From: a bacterium
Lineage (GTDB): Bacteria; Cyanobacteriota; Vampirovibrionia; Gastranaerophilales; Gastranaerophilaceae
Reading direction: 5' to 3'
Assembly: GCA_017942035.1 (NCBI GenBank)
Contig: JAGAVG010000043.1
Location: 79,127-143,126, forward strand
DNA length: 64,000 bases
The translations under genes were made by a program, and so were the position numbers. Under the pieces are notes generated by a model that made no database searches, was not told where the DNA came from, and worked only from the letters and a program-made list of their open reading frames with translations. Of this stretch, positions 26,447 through 35,520 are shown piece by piece. Numbering within the stretch: position 1 is the stretch's first letter; each line of letters starts with the position of its first letter.

Positions 26447-27253
26447 TTATTGAGTTATTTTTTGAATTCTTTGTTCCGGAGACGGATGAGTAGAAAGATA
26501 ATGAACAAATTCAGGCATGTCGTATTTTTTATCCAGATATTTGAAAAAATCGACTGCGGCTTTATTTGATCCATATCGTAGTTTTATATATCTGTTTGCG
26601 TACCTGTCAGCGGCATATTCTTGATTTTTTGAATATTTGAGTTCTGTCAAACTGCCGGTGCTGTATGTTATTTGACCGACGCCGGAGGAAGAATTTCCAC
26701 CAGTTAAGATTGTTGTAATTGTATGCCAGATAATTTGCCGGCCAAAACTTTTCAGATGGTCTTTGTGTTTGTAATGCCCGAGTTCATGAGCGAGTATAAA
26801 CGCGTATGTCTGCTCGTTTTTTAACTCCTTAAGCAGACCGGAAGTTATGAAAATCGAACCGTCAGGTGCAATTGCGGCATTAACCTCTCTCTCATTTATA
26901 ACATGCAGCGGAAAATCGTTTTTTATCTGTAAACTCTTATCACTTCGGATTATTTCATTTTTAATTTTATTAAGTTGAACTAATTCAGTTTCATACTTTT
27001 TATCTTCGTTTTCCTGCTGTTGGAACTTGAAAATTTGTTCTATTGCAAGACGATTTTTTACAGACAAATTGTTAACGATAATTCCTGAAATTACATCTGA
27101 GAAAATGTATACACCCAGAAGTATTACCAAAATCGCAGAAACCAAATACAGAAATTCTTTACCGTCTGAGGTTTTAGAAATATTCACATTATCATCAAGC
27201 ATTTCAATGAATTTTGCTTTTTGAGAATTATAATCTGAGCTATTTCTTTGCAT
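26447..27253 (-). CDS. M48-family membrane metalloprotease
   Basis: 268 residues. One N-terminal transmembrane helix (about 29-55) is followed by the zinc protease domain with HELGHYKHKDH (HExxH), the third ligand in EYAADRYA, and the terminal STHPSPEQRI typical of M48B/BepA-like proteases. The domain probably faces the periplasm and acts in envelope quality control. It overlaps the YbjQ-like gene upstream by 14 bases, so those genes form a minus-strand operon. Confidence 0.9.
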   Translation of the reverse strand: MQRNSSDYNSQKAKFIEMLDDNVNISKTSDGKEFLYLVSAILVILLGVYIFSDVISGIIVNNLSVKNRLAIEQIFKFQQQENEDKKYETELVQLNKIKNEIIRSDKSLQIKNDFPLHVINEREVNAAIAPDGSIFITSGLLKELKNEQTYAFILAHELGHYKHKDHLKSFGRQIIWHTITTILTGGNSSSGVGQITYSTGSLTELKYSKNQEYAADRYANRYIKLRYGSNKAAVDFFKYLDKKYDMPEFVHYLSTHPSPEQRIQKITQ

Positions 27254-27698
27254 AAGTTATCGCTGTTCCGTAAGCTATTACTGCCACTCCCGGTAAACTT
27301 CCCTGCTTGCCGGAGTTGATATCATTAATCATCATAGTTTCTAATTTTACGTTGATAATCATATTCGCGTTTAATGCTTTTTCGCGCATCCTTAAAATCG
27401 CTTCACGTCTTGCTCTGTCCATAATTGATTCAAAAGATGTGAGACGTCCGCCAAACAGGTTCTTTAAGCCGGCAATGAATGTCTTGAAATAATCTCCGCT
27501 GATTACAACTTCACCGGTTACAAGCTCAGCCGATGCAACCTTTCTGGAAGATGACCATTTTTTTATCTGAAAATTCACATAGGGTCTGTTGTATAGAGCT
27601 ATTTCGCGCTTTTTGATTTTTTTGAAATGTTTCTTTTCTATAATACTTCCGGTATAATAAGTCACGAGAAGTATTATTATAATCGTTAATAAATCCAT
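27240..27698 (-). CDS. YbjQ-like (DUF74) protein with N-terminal membrane helix
   Basis: 152 residues from ATG 27698, which has GAGGG six bases upstream. A hydrophobic helix (MDLLTIIIILLVTYYTG) is followed by a charged linker and a YbjQ-type domain: AELVTGEVVISG, FIAGLKNLFGGRLTSFES, DRARREAILRMREKA and a final AVIAYGTA. YbjQ proteins form small oligomers of unclear function, sometimes called heavy-metal-binding. It lies between the M48 protease and a soluble paralogue. Confidence 0.8.
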   Translation of the reverse strand: MDLLTIIIILLVTYYTGSIIEKKHFKKIKKREIALYNRPYVNFQIKKWSSSRKVASAELVTGEVVISGDYFKTFIAGLKNLFGGRLTSFESIMDRARREAILRMREKALNANMIINVKLETMMINDINSGKQGSLPGVAVIAYGTAITYAKK

Positions 27699-27713
27699 TT
27701 TTACCCTCAAAAA

Positions 27714-28052
27714 TTATACTGTTTCAGGAACCTGAACGGGTTCAACTTTAACAGCCGTTCCGTATGCATAAACCTCTGCGGCTCCGGCAGTGATTGCTGA
27801 AGTTGCAAACCTTACGTTAATAACAGCGTTTGCGCCAAGCCTTTGTGCTTGTGCCTGCATTCTTTGAATGGCTTCTTTTCTTGCTTCTTCAAGAAGTTCA
27901 GTGTAACTTTTTAATTCTCCGCCAACCATATTTTTTAATCCGGCACCAATATCTTTAATTGCGTTTTTAGCTCTTACCGTGCTTCCTGATACAACACCGT
28001 ACTGGTTGGTAATTTTCATCCCCGGAACGGATTCAATATTTGTTAAATACAT
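27714..28052 (-). CDS. YbjQ family protein (UPF0145/DUF74)
   Basis: 112 residues from ATG 28052; GGAGG sits eight bases upstream, so two nearer upstream start codons are unlikely. The complete YbjQ fold is present: VPGMKITNQYGVVSGSTVRA, DIGAGLKNMVGGELKSYTEL, EARKEAIQRMQAQAQRLGANAVINVRF and VYAYGTAVKVE. It is the soluble paralogue of the next gene in the operon. Function is unproven in any organism that I know. Confidence 0.9.
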   Translation of the reverse strand: MYLTNIESVPGMKITNQYGVVSGSTVRAKNAIKDIGAGLKNMVGGELKSYTELLEEARKEAIQRMQAQAQRLGANAVINVRFATSAITAGAAEVYAYGTAVKVEPVQVPETV

Positions 28053-28107
28053 AAACATAACCTCCAATTATTCTTGTGGACAATTTTAACAAATTTTTCA
28101 GCAGATG

Positions 28108-28797
28108 TCAATTATTTACTTTTATTTTAAAAATATTTCTGTCTATATCGTCAAAATTTGAAATAATTTGCTGAACGGCCGGAATTTTTTTGTAAAAATC
28201 TTCATTTTCCATTGATGTAATTGCAATAATTTTACCTATGCCGGCGTTTTGTGCTGCTTCAATCCCTGAAATTGCATCTTCAATAACGATACAATTTTTC
28301 GGGTCGAGATTTAAATTTTTTGCGGCAATCTGGAAAATATCCGGTGCTGGTTTGCCGGGAATAGTTCCGTCAGAATAAACAATTTTATCGATATCAAACC
28401 ATTTTGCGAGATTAAAAACTTCAATGTAAAAATCAACATTAGGTTTTTCAGACATAGTCGCGATAGTCATCGGAATATTGTTTGCTTTTAAAAAATCTAA
28501 AAGCTCGACAGCACCTTTTGCAAGATGAAGGTTTTCCTTGTCTTCAAGACACATTTGGCGGTAAATTCCTTCTTTTTCGTTTGCATATTCTTCAACCATT
28601 TCTGCTGTAGGTTTTTCCCCTATTGCATAAGCTATGATATCTTCATTAGTGCGCCCGAACATATATTTTGCCATTTCCTCATCAGAAAAAGCCTTGCCGC
28701 GCAGACGTTTTGAGTATACTCTCCAAGTCTCAAGATGTTTTTCGGAATCCCAGAAAAGTGTTCCGTTAAAGTCAAAAATTATTCCTTCGTATGTCAT
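28108..28797 (-). CDS. HAD-family hydrolase, beta-phosphoglucomutase-like
   Basis: 229 residues. Motif I is FDFNGTLFW, where the usual general acid/base Asp is Asn; TIATMSEKP is motif II, KPAPDIF motif III and VIEDAISGIEAAQNAG motif IV. This arrangement is the beta-PGM/phosphatase branch with a C1 cap. The Asn at position +2 is common in a subgroup of these proteins and would weaken mutase chemistry, so a phosphatase role is more likely. It lies upstream of the YbjQ pair. Confidence 0.85.
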   Translation of the reverse strand: MTYEGIIFDFNGTLFWDSEKHLETWRVYSKRLRGKAFSDEEMAKYMFGRTNEDIIAYAIGEKPTAEMVEEYANEKEGIYRQMCLEDKENLHLAKGAVELLDFLKANNIPMTIATMSEKPNVDFYIEVFNLAKWFDIDKIVYSDGTIPGKPAPDIFQIAAKNLNLDPKNCIVIEDAISGIEAAQNAGIGKIIAITSMENEDFYKKIPAVQQIISNFDDIDRNIFKIKVNN

Positions 28798-28805
28798 GAT
28801 GTTCC

Positions 28806-29390
28806 CTATTTAATTCTGTTTAGTTCTAGTTCGTTGTAATATTTTAGATACAATCCTGCATTTTTCTCGTTTTTTAATTGTTTATAGGTGTAAGCAAGAT
28901 TGTAGTGAAATTCCGGAATGGTATTTTTTAGTGCAATTGCGTTCAAAAATTCCCGTCTGGCCTTTTTGTATTCTTTTAATTGTAAATAAGCGCATCCGGT
29001 GTTGTAAAAAGCGTACGGATAATCTTTTTTTAGTTTTTTTACTTTTTCAAACTGTTCAATTGCAAGATTAGGGCGATTTTCTTCCAGATATAAAACCCCG
29101 AGATTATAGTAACCTTTGTAATAATTTTCATCTTTTAGAACTGCTTTGTTATACATAAATATAGCTTCGTCATTTTTGCCTTTGTCGTGAAGAATATTGC
29201 CGATAAGAAGCCAGTTTTGAGCGGTTCTGTCGTCTTCCGGTATTGTAAGTGCCGTGTTAAAAGCATTATCTATGTCGTTTTCTGCATAATAAAGATTAAC
29301 CGTGTCGCTTACGGCCGTATAATCCTGAGCTTTTACTGCGGACGCTGATAATGTACAAATTATAAATAAAAATAAACCTAATCTTTTCAT
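28806..29390 (-). CDS. Exported tetratricopeptide-repeat protein
   Basis: 194 residues. A signal peptide (MKRLGLFLFIICTLSASAVKA) precedes about four TPR units from residue ~50 on, for example NWLLIGNILHDKGKNDEAI, YYNLGVLYLEENRPNLAIEQ and YNTGCAYLQLKEYKKARRE. TPR arrays mediate protein contacts; partners are unknown. It ends eight bases before the HAD gene, probably in the same minus-strand operon. Confidence 0.85.
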   Translation of the reverse strand: MKRLGLFLFIICTLSASAVKAQDYTAVSDTVNLYYAENDIDNAFNTALTIPEDDRTAQNWLLIGNILHDKGKNDEAIFMYNKAVLKDENYYKGYYNLGVLYLEENRPNLAIEQFEKVKKLKKDYPYAFYNTGCAYLQLKEYKKARREFLNAIALKNTIPEFHYNLAYTYKQLKNEKNAGLYLKYYNELELNRIK

Positions 29391-29457
29391 AGTAACATTA
29401 TACTTTGAAATTATCTAAAAAGGCAAGATTTTTATTTGCTCCGGAAACACATATATG

Positions 29458-29560
29458 TCATTCTGAACTTGTTTCAGAATCTAAGTAGCTGGTAGACTAA
29501 AGTCTACCCTACGTTTCTTATCCAGACCCCCCATTCAAAGGGGGGAAGTAAAGGGGGGAT
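29458..29560. repeat. Cluster of dispersed palindromic repeats
   Basis: The 260-base gap between the TPR gene and the thioesterase holds TGTCATTCTGAACTTGTTTC (same family as 8036-8100), a GTAGACTAAAGTCTAC palindrome (29492-29507) also seen at 40193-40208, and a CCCCCC(N)6GGGGGG hairpin near 29525-29545. No gene is seen here. Confidence 0.7.
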
Positions 29561-29616
29561 TATTATTCAAACTTGCCAGTAAAAGTAGCAAAGTATATTG
29601 GTGATTAGAGCTGCTA

Positions 29617-29645
29617 TTGCCATAGCTTTTTTACTTTGATATAAT
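29617..29645 (+). promoter_or_regulatory. Promoter of the thioesterase gene, leaderless type
   Basis: TTGCCA, exactly 17 bases, and a perfect TATAAT whose last base is seven bases before the A of the ATG. Transcription would begin at or next to the start codon; no Shine-Dalgarno fits in between. Confidence 0.75.
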
Positions 29646-29651
29646 CGAGCT

Positions 29652-30068
29652 ATGAAAAATATTATTGAATCAAAAGTTTATTATGCTGATACGGACGCTT
29701 ATGGTGTAGTCTGGCATGGTTCTTATCTGAAATGGCTTGAACAGGGACGTGTTGAATGGTGCGAACAGGCCGGACACAATTTGTGTGAACTTTCTGACAA
29801 CGGAATCGTTCTTCCTGTTGTAAATCTGAATGTAAAATATAAAACTTCAGCCCGCCTAAATGATAAAATTATTGTTGAGACTGAAATCGAGAAATTTAAC
29901 GGGCTTTCTGTAACTTTCAAACAAAAAATCTTGTCAAAAGATACGGGTAAAACATTTATTAAAGCATCAGTTGAGGTTGTCGCGATAGATAATGACGGCA
30001 AATTATATCGCAGAATGCCAGAAATACTTGCAAATGTTTTTAAAACGGAGTTATTAAAAGATGGCTAA
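29652..30068 (+). CDS. YbgC/FadM-family acyl-CoA thioesterase
   Basis: 138 residues, a single hotdog domain. The catalytic Asp lies in VYYADTDAYGVVWHGSYLKWLEQGR, the family's signature, and VNLNVKYKTSARLNDKI is the central helix/strand. It hydrolyses acyl-CoA or acyl-ACP thioesters in the cytoplasm. It overlaps the pseudouridine synthase gene by eight bases and that in turn overlaps coaE, forming a three-gene operon from one promoter. Confidence 0.9.
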   Translation: MKNIIESKVYYADTDAYGVVWHGSYLKWLEQGRVEWCEQAGHNLCELSDNGIVLPVVNLNVKYKTSARLNDKIIVETEIEKFNGLSVTFKQKILSKDTGKTFIKASVEVVAIDNDGKLYRRMPEILANVFKTELLKDG

Positions 30069-30798
30069 AACACGTATAAATAAATATATTGCAGCTTCCG
30101 GAATTTGTTCAAGACGCAAGGCTGATGAATTGATTGAAAACGGCGAAGTTTTTGTAAACGGCAAAAAAGTTACGGAATTAGGCTATCTTGTGGATGATAA
30201 GGACAAAGTTTTTGTAAACCAAAAGCTGATAAGGCCTGTAAAACATTTGTATTATAGATTCTATAAACCTGCAGGATATATAACAACTGCAGAAGATGAA
30301 AAAGACAGAAAAACTATTTATGATATATTGCCGGAGAATTTGAGAAATCTTAAACCTGTCGGTCGTTTGGATAGAGAATCTACAGGGCTTTTGATTATGA
30401 CAAATGACGGCGATTTAATCAATCAGTTGACTCATCCGTCTGTTAAAATCCCTAAAGTTTATCTTGTGCAGATTAATTCGCTTTTGCATGTGCATGAAGC
30501 TCAGCAGATGGCTGCCGGAATTGAGATTGAAAAAGGAAAAATTGCTTACGCAAATATTTCGGTACTGGAGACAACAAAAAATTCTACAACAATGCAAATT
30601 ACCCTCTATCAGGGCATGAATAGGCAAATAAGAAAAATGTTTGAATATTTCGGGCATGAGGTTAAATCGCTGAAAAGAATTCAGCACGCAACGATTTCAC
30701 TTGCAGGTCTGAAAAGAGGAGAGGTTAAGCCTCTAAAACCTGCTCAGATTAAAGAATTAAAACAGTTTTTAAATAAGGCGATGAAGAAAAATGCTTAA
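30061..30798 (+). CDS. RsuA/RluB-family pseudouridine synthase
   Basis: 245 residues. An N-terminal S4 RNA-binding domain (TRINKYIAASGICSRRKADE) is followed by the catalytic domain with GRLDRESTGLLIMTNDGD, where the Asp is the nucleophile, and the Arg/Lys-rich GMNRQIRKMFE. It modifies a uridine in 23S or 16S rRNA; RluB (23S U2605) is the usual member of this length but RsuA/RluE/RluF cannot be excluded. Overlapping starts and stops couple it to its neighbours. Confidence 0.9.
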   Translation: MAKTRINKYIAASGICSRRKADELIENGEVFVNGKKVTELGYLVDDKDKVFVNQKLIRPVKHLYYRFYKPAGYITTAEDEKDRKTIYDILPENLRNLKPVGRLDRESTGLLIMTNDGDLINQLTHPSVKIPKVYLVQINSLLHVHEAQQMAAGIEIEKGKIAYANISVLETTKNSTTMQITLYQGMNRQIRKMFEYFGHEVKSLKRIQHATISLAGLKRGEVKPLKPAQIKELKQFLNKAMKKNA

Positions 30799-31369
30799 AA
30801 TTGCTATTTCGGGAAATATTGCCTCGGGTAAATCAGCGGTTCAAAACATTCTTGAAAAACTCGGGTATAGTGTCGCAGATACGGATTTTATTGCTGAAAA
30901 TCTTCGTCATAAATGCCGTGATGAAATCGTCAGGCTTTTTGAAGAATTTAACATTACAAATGAAAACGGTCAAATTTCAAAGGAAAAACTTGCCAAAATC
31001 ATTTTCAATGATAAAAAACAAAAAGAAAAGCTTGAAAAATTTATTCACCCTAAAATAAGAGAAGAAATTTTTCATTTTTTTAAAGCTCATTCGGATGAGA
31101 AGTTTGTTTTTGTCGGAATTCCGCTACTTTTTGAAGCCGGCATGGAAAAAGATTATGACAAAATAATTTTTGTGCACACTGATGATAAAATAAGACTGGA
31201 AAGGCTTATAAAAAGAAACGGATACACAAAAGAATATGCGCAAAAACGTATTAATAGCCAACAGCCGCAGGAAGAAAAAGAACAAAAATCCGATTTTATC
31301 ATAAATAATAACGGTTCAATTGAAAAGCTGCGCCCTCAAATATTGGAAATACTGTCTAAGCTAAGTTAG
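30791..31369 (+). CDS. coaE: Dephospho-CoA kinase
   Basis: 192 residues, normal for CoaE. P-loop SGNIASGKSAV, the DTDFIAENL acceptor segment and FVGIPLLFEAGMEKDYD (substrate site) are all visible. It phosphorylates dephospho-CoA in the last step of CoA synthesis. It overlaps the pseudouridine synthase by eight bases and runs 14 bases into the converging gene on the other strand. Confidence 0.95.
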   Translation: MLKIAISGNIASGKSAVQNILEKLGYSVADTDFIAENLRHKCRDEIVRLFEEFNITNENGQISKEKLAKIIFNDKKQKEKLEKFIHPKIREEIFHFFKAHSDEKFVFVGIPLLFEAGMEKDYDKIIFVHTDDKIRLERLIKRNGYTKEYAQKRINSQQPQEEKEQKSDFIINNNGSIEKLRPQILEILSKLS

Positions 31370-32279
31370 ATACCGGAACGAAAACTCTTGCGTTATCGGA
31401 AGGTTTTATTCTTGTGTTTATAAAATCGCTGACTGCTGTGTTATCTTTCCCTGTCGCAATCTCAAGATGGCCGTATTCCTTGCTGTATCCGCAATCACCC
31501 TGTGGATAAACAATTACACATCCGGCCGGTAGATTTTTAAAATCTCTTCCGCTGGCATTTATTTCTTTAAAATTAGGGTTTTGTGCAAGAATATCGGCAC
31601 AAGCGTAGGCATGTCCTTTTTTATATTTACCCAATCCTACTCTTTCAATTGATTCTTTCACATATTGTGCACATTGATGAATTGAGTTTTTGTGCGCATG
31701 ATTCAATGCATCACTTGCAAGTTCACTGCCTTTTTTTTCATCATAATTTATATCTTCTAACTGCGGAAGGTTTGATTTTGTATTAATTCTTGAAGAATTG
31801 TCTACTCTTTCTGTTGATGTGATTTTTTTGCAATTTTCAAAAAGCTTAGAGAAGTCCGGCAAAGCAAAGAATGACGGCATTCTAAATGTATTAATCATAG
31901 GCGTTGAAAAATTAAATGGAGACATAAAATTCATCGACATTGGAGAATAGAAATTAGGCATGTAATAGTTCGATGATGGATATGTTATATTTGAAGTTGT
32001 ATTGTTGTCGTTATTTAATGAACTGAAAATATTATTGATCATATTCAGTGCAATCCCTGTTCTTATAAATCTTGAAGTACAGCAGGAAGGCATCATGAAA
32101 TTTCCGTATCCATAAGAATATCCACCATTAAGAGGCAGACCGCAGAAAGGTGAAAATACCGGTGGCATAAACATTCCCGGATTTTGGGCTAAATTCATAA
32201 ATCCGACAAATTCCGGAGTTACCGACGGCATTGACGGTCTGATATTAAATGAACATACATTATAGCCAAAACTGTACAA
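31356..32279 (-). CDS. Putative CHAP/NlpC-like cysteine peptidase with Met/Pro/Asn-rich N-terminal region
   Basis: 307 residues. The first ~150 residues are low-complexity, rich in Met, Pro, Phe and Asn, with no signal peptide. The C-terminal ~120 residues resemble papain-like amidases of the CHAP/NlpC superfamily: a candidate nucleophile Cys in HQCAQYVKES, a LPAGCVIVYP segment, and a candidate His in YGHLEIATG. Such domains cleave peptidoglycan cross-bridges. The layout suggests an unusual cell-wall hydrolase or effector. Its 3' end overlaps coaE by 14 bases tail-to-tail. Confidence 0.6.
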   Translation of the reverse strand: MYSFGYNVCSFNIRPSMPSVTPEFVGFMNLAQNPGMFMPPVFSPFCGLPLNGGYSYGYGNFMMPSCCTSRFIRTGIALNMINNIFSSLNNDNNTTSNITYPSSNYYMPNFYSPMSMNFMSPFNFSTPMINTFRMPSFFALPDFSKLFENCKKITSTERVDNSSRINTKSNLPQLEDINYDEKKGSELASDALNHAHKNSIHQCAQYVKESIERVGLGKYKKGHAYACADILAQNPNFKEINASGRDFKNLPAGCVIVYPQGDCGYSKEYGHLEIATGKDNTAVSDFINTRIKPSDNARVFVPVSNLA

Positions 32280-32415
32280 AGTATTCCCCTTAATTTTTCC
32301 TCTTATATATATAAAGGATATCGGATATAAATAATTGCTTTTTATTTGATTAATTGTAAATTTTTGTAACGTTCTCGTAATGAGCTTGTCTTTTTGCTTT
32401 CGTACATTTATTTTG

Positions 32416-32453
32416 ACCCCTCACCCTAACCCTCTCCCACAAGGGGCGAGGGA
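32416..32453. repeat. Dispersed repeat, CCCTCTCCCACAAGGGGCGAGG family
   Basis: A single-module copy of the repeat family found in full at 53468-53592 and 45155-45277. It lies in the 300-base gap before proS, in which nothing else is seen apart from A/T-rich sequence. Confidence 0.85.
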
Positions 32454-32580
32454 ACAAAGCAAACATGTTACCTCGAATTCGAGTGTAAACTTGTATATAG
32501 ATTACTAAAAAATGAATTTACCGGAAAATTTCAGCATGGTAAAATCGGACACAGTGAAAAATAAAAGAGGGAATAGAAAT

Positions 32581-34305
32581 ATGAAAATGTCAAAATTATT
32601 TGTGCAGACTTTGAGAGAATTTCCGTCGGATGCGGAAGTTGTATCGCACAAAATGCTTGCAAGAGCCGGATATATAAGAAAATTAACATCAGGGGTTTAC
32701 AATTATCTGCCTTTGATGTGGAGAGTTTTGAAAAAAGTTGAAAACATCGTAAGAGAAGAGATGGATAGAGCTGGTGCTCAGGAACTTTTGATGCCGTTTG
32801 TTCAGCCGAAAGAATTGTGGGAACAATCCGGAAGATGGGAAGTTTACGGCCGTGAACTTATGCGTTTGAAAGATAGGCACAACCGTGAAATGTGTCTTGG
32901 CCCGACGCATGAAGAAATTATCACATCAATTGCCCGTGATGGATTGAAATCATATAAACAATTGCCGGTGAATTTATATCAGATTCAGTCAAAATTCCGT
33001 GATGAAGTTCGTCCGAGATTTGGGCTATTGAGAGGCAGAGAATTCATTATGAAAGATGCCTACAGCTTTGACACTGATGAGGCCGGTTTGGATAAAGAAT
33101 ATCAGAACATGGCTCAGGCCTACAAAAGAATATTTGAACGCTGTGGACTGGATACAAAAATGGTGCAATCAGATTCCGGTGCCATTGGCGGAAGTGTTTC
33201 GCATGAATTTATGGTAATCACGGACACTGATGCCGGTGAAAACGATGTATTCTACTGTGAAGATTGCGATTATTCCGCAAATTCAAACCATGCAATTTCA
33301 ACTCTTGTGGAAGCTGTGACAGATGGCGGATACGAAAAAGCTGAAATCGTTGACACACCTAACACAAAAACAATCGAAGAGTTATGCGAATTTTTGAAAA
33401 TCCCATCAACAGTTATCCTGAAATCGCTTGTATATATTGTGGATAAAAAGCCTGTTATTGCGCTCATAAGAGCAGATAAAGAGGTTGAAGAAACAAAATT
33501 AATGAATGCCGTTGGCGGAATTGATATAAGAATTGCAACCGCACCGGAAATCGAAGAATTGATGATAGAAAAGGGTTTCAATGCGGCAAAAGGATTTATC
33601 GGCCCTAAAGGAATGGACGGCATAAGAATTATCGCCGATAACACGGTTAAAGATATGAAAAACTTTGTTGTTGGAATAAATGAGGCTGACAAACACCTTG
33701 TAGGTGCAAATTTAGGTAAAGATGTTATCGTTGAAGAATATGCCGATATCCGTCTTGTTCAAGCCGGAGAACTCTGTCCGCAGTGCGGAAAGCCGCTTAA
33801 GGTTACAAGAGGAATTGAGGTCGGAAATATTTTCAAGCTCGGTACAAAATATTCAAAACCGATGAATGCTGTTTACCTTGACAAAAACGGAAAAACTCAG
33901 CCGTTTGTGATGGGCTGCTATGGAATCGGTATTTCGAGAACTGCTGCTGCTGCTGTTGAAGCTCATCATGATGAATTCGGTATCAAATGGCCGCTTGCAA
34001 TCGCGCCATATCATGTTGTTATTGTTCCGGTTAATATTCAGGACGAAAAACAGATGGAAGTCGCCCAAAGTTTATACGAAAAACTTCTTGCAAATGGTGT
34101 TGAGGCCGTATTAGACGACAGAGACGAAAGAGCCGGTGTGAAATTTAAAGATGCTGATTTAATCGGTTTCCCTTATCGAATTACCGTTGGTAAAACGATT
34201 TCGGAAGGGCTTGTTGAATACAAAGTCAGAGAAAGCGGAGTTCAAGAAAAAGTTACTCCGGAAGTTGCCGCTCAACACGTTATTGATGCAGTTAAAGCTT
34301 TGTAA
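32581..34305 (+). CDS. proS: Prolyl-tRNA synthetase
   Basis: 574 residues from ATG 32581, preceded by AGAGGG. This is the long bacterial type: class II motif 2/3 segments, RPRFGLLRGREFIMKDAYSF, and the YbaK-like editing insertion (about 230-380: TVILKSLVYIVDKKPVIAL, RADKEVEETKLMNAVGG). VMGCYGIGISRTAAAAVE is motif 3. It charges tRNA-Pro and edits Ala-tRNA-Pro. In-frame upstream codons from 32512 give an unlikely N-terminal extension. Confidence 0.97.
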   Translation: MKMSKLFVQTLREFPSDAEVVSHKMLARAGYIRKLTSGVYNYLPLMWRVLKKVENIVREEMDRAGAQELLMPFVQPKELWEQSGRWEVYGRELMRLKDRHNREMCLGPTHEEIITSIARDGLKSYKQLPVNLYQIQSKFRDEVRPRFGLLRGREFIMKDAYSFDTDEAGLDKEYQNMAQAYKRIFERCGLDTKMVQSDSGAIGGSVSHEFMVITDTDAGENDVFYCEDCDYSANSNHAISTLVEAVTDGGYEKAEIVDTPNTKTIEELCEFLKIPSTVILKSLVYIVDKKPVIALIRADKEVEETKLMNAVGGIDIRIATAPEIEELMIEKGFNAAKGFIGPKGMDGIRIIADNTVKDMKNFVVGINEADKHLVGANLGKDVIVEEYADIRLVQAGELCPQCGKPLKVTRGIEVGNIFKLGTKYSKPMNAVYLDKNGKTQPFVMGCYGIGISRTAAAAVEAHHDEFGIKWPLAIAPYHVVIVPVNIQDEKQMEVAQSLYEKLLANGVEAVLDDRDERAGVKFKDADLIGFPYRITVGKTISEGLVEYKVRESGVQEKVTPEVAAQHVIDAVKAL

Positions 34306-34334
34306 TTGACTTTGAAATTTATGAACTAAATACA

Positions 34335-34368
34335 AAATCGCCATGACTTAAAATTATCATGGCGATTT
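34335..34368. terminator. Bidirectional rho-independent terminator
   Basis: AAATCGCCATGA and TCATGGCGATTT pair over 12 bases with A/T-rich flanks on both sides, between proS and the converging glucokinase gene. Confidence 0.85.
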
Positions 34369-34394
34369 AATTTATTCTTTTAAATTTTTGTATT

Positions 34395-35345
34395 TTAACT
34401 TTCAATTAAGAGGCTGGCTCCGATTACTCCGGCGGTATTTCCGAGTTCGGCATGTACAACTTGAACAGTTTCGCCTGCAATTTTCATTGCACGTTTTTTT
34501 ATAGTTTCCCTAACCGGCTCAAGAAGAAGTTCGCCGCATTCTGCAACACCGCCGCCTACGATGATTTTTTCTGGATTTAAAAGATTGACAACACTTGCCA
34601 TTCCTATTCCTATATATTCTCCGATTATTGTGAAAATTCTTCTGGCAACCGGATCTCCCATTTTAGCGGCTTCTGCAACGATATACGGCGTAATATCAGG
34701 ATTGGCCATTTCTCTGAATTTTGTTGACTTGCCGCCTTTAATGTATTCTTCAGCCATTGCAACGATTGCAGGCCCAGATGCAAAAGCTTCCATACAGCCT
34801 GTGTCTCCGCAGCCGCATATCGGGCCGTCATGGATTTGTAATTTGATATGGCCGATTTCTCCAGCAACATTGCTTGCTCCGCGGACAAGCTTCCCGTTTA
34901 TTACAAGGCCGGAACCTATTCCAGTTCCAACTGTTATACAAATCAAATTCTGGCATCCTTTGCCGGCACCGTAATTAAGTTCACCTAAAGCGGCGCATCT
35001 TACGTCATTATCAACACGGGTCGGAATATTAAATTCTTCTTCGATAAGTTTTGCAATCGGAATATCAACCCAGCCAGGAAGATTCGGCGCAAGTCTTACT
35101 ATTCCTTTTTCATAATCTACCTGACCAGGAAAACCAAATCCTATCCCTTCAATATCAGAAGCTGTGGATTGTGTTTCTTTTAACAAGTCATAGATAGCCT
35201 GTTTTATATTGTTAATTGTATATTCATATCCCATCTCTGTGTAAGTCGGGACTTTGCTTGAATATATAATTCTTCCTTCGGTGTCAACGAGTGCTATTTT
35301 TACATTCGTTCCGCCGACATCTATCCCAATTCTGTTTTTTGTCAT
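34395..35345 (-). CDS. glcK: ROK-family glucokinase
   Basis: 316 residues. The ATP site IGIDVGGTNVKIALV, the catalytic DND region VDNDVRCAALGE, and the zinc motif CGCGDTGCMEAFASG are all intact, with the C-terminal GGGVAECG. It phosphorylates glucose (or a close hexose) at C6 with ATP. It forms a single-gene unit; GGGGAT precedes the ATG. Confidence 0.9.
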   Translation of the reverse strand: MTKNRIGIDVGGTNVKIALVDTEGRIIYSSKVPTYTEMGYEYTINNIKQAIYDLLKETQSTASDIEGIGFGFPGQVDYEKGIVRLAPNLPGWVDIPIAKLIEEEFNIPTRVDNDVRCAALGELNYGAGKGCQNLICITVGTGIGSGLVINGKLVRGASNVAGEIGHIKLQIHDGPICGCGDTGCMEAFASGPAIVAMAEEYIKGGKSTKFREMANPDITPYIVAEAAKMGDPVARRIFTIIGEYIGIGMASVVNLLNPEKIIVGGGVAECGELLLEPVRETIKKRAMKIAGETVQVVHAELGNTAGVIGASLLIES

Positions 35346-35450
35346 AGTTTTATCCCCATTTATCTCTCAACGCTTATTTATAATACCATAAAAAGACTTT
35401 ATATTGGAGTTCCGTATTTTATTGATTCTTAATTAATTTTAACATGCCGC

Positions 35451-35478
35451 TTGCAAAAATTCTTTTTTAAGCTATGAT
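35451..35478 (+). promoter_or_regulatory. Candidate rpmB promoter
   Basis: TTGCAA, 16 bases, TATGAT. The predicted start of transcription leaves a ~35-base leader with AAAAGGA before the rpmB ATG. Confidence 0.5.
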
Positions 35479-35520
35479 ATAGGTAAAGTAAGGAAACTAG
35501 CTAGAAAAGGAATAATAGAA

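Noticed and set aside
29458..29560. CRISPR-like array
   Set aside because: Repeats here belong to different palindromic families and are not regularly spaced; no cas genes in the window.
32280..32580. T-box or other riboswitch upstream of proS
   Set aside because: No T-box sequence (TGGnACC) or stable specifier stem found; the gap holds a dispersed repeat instead.
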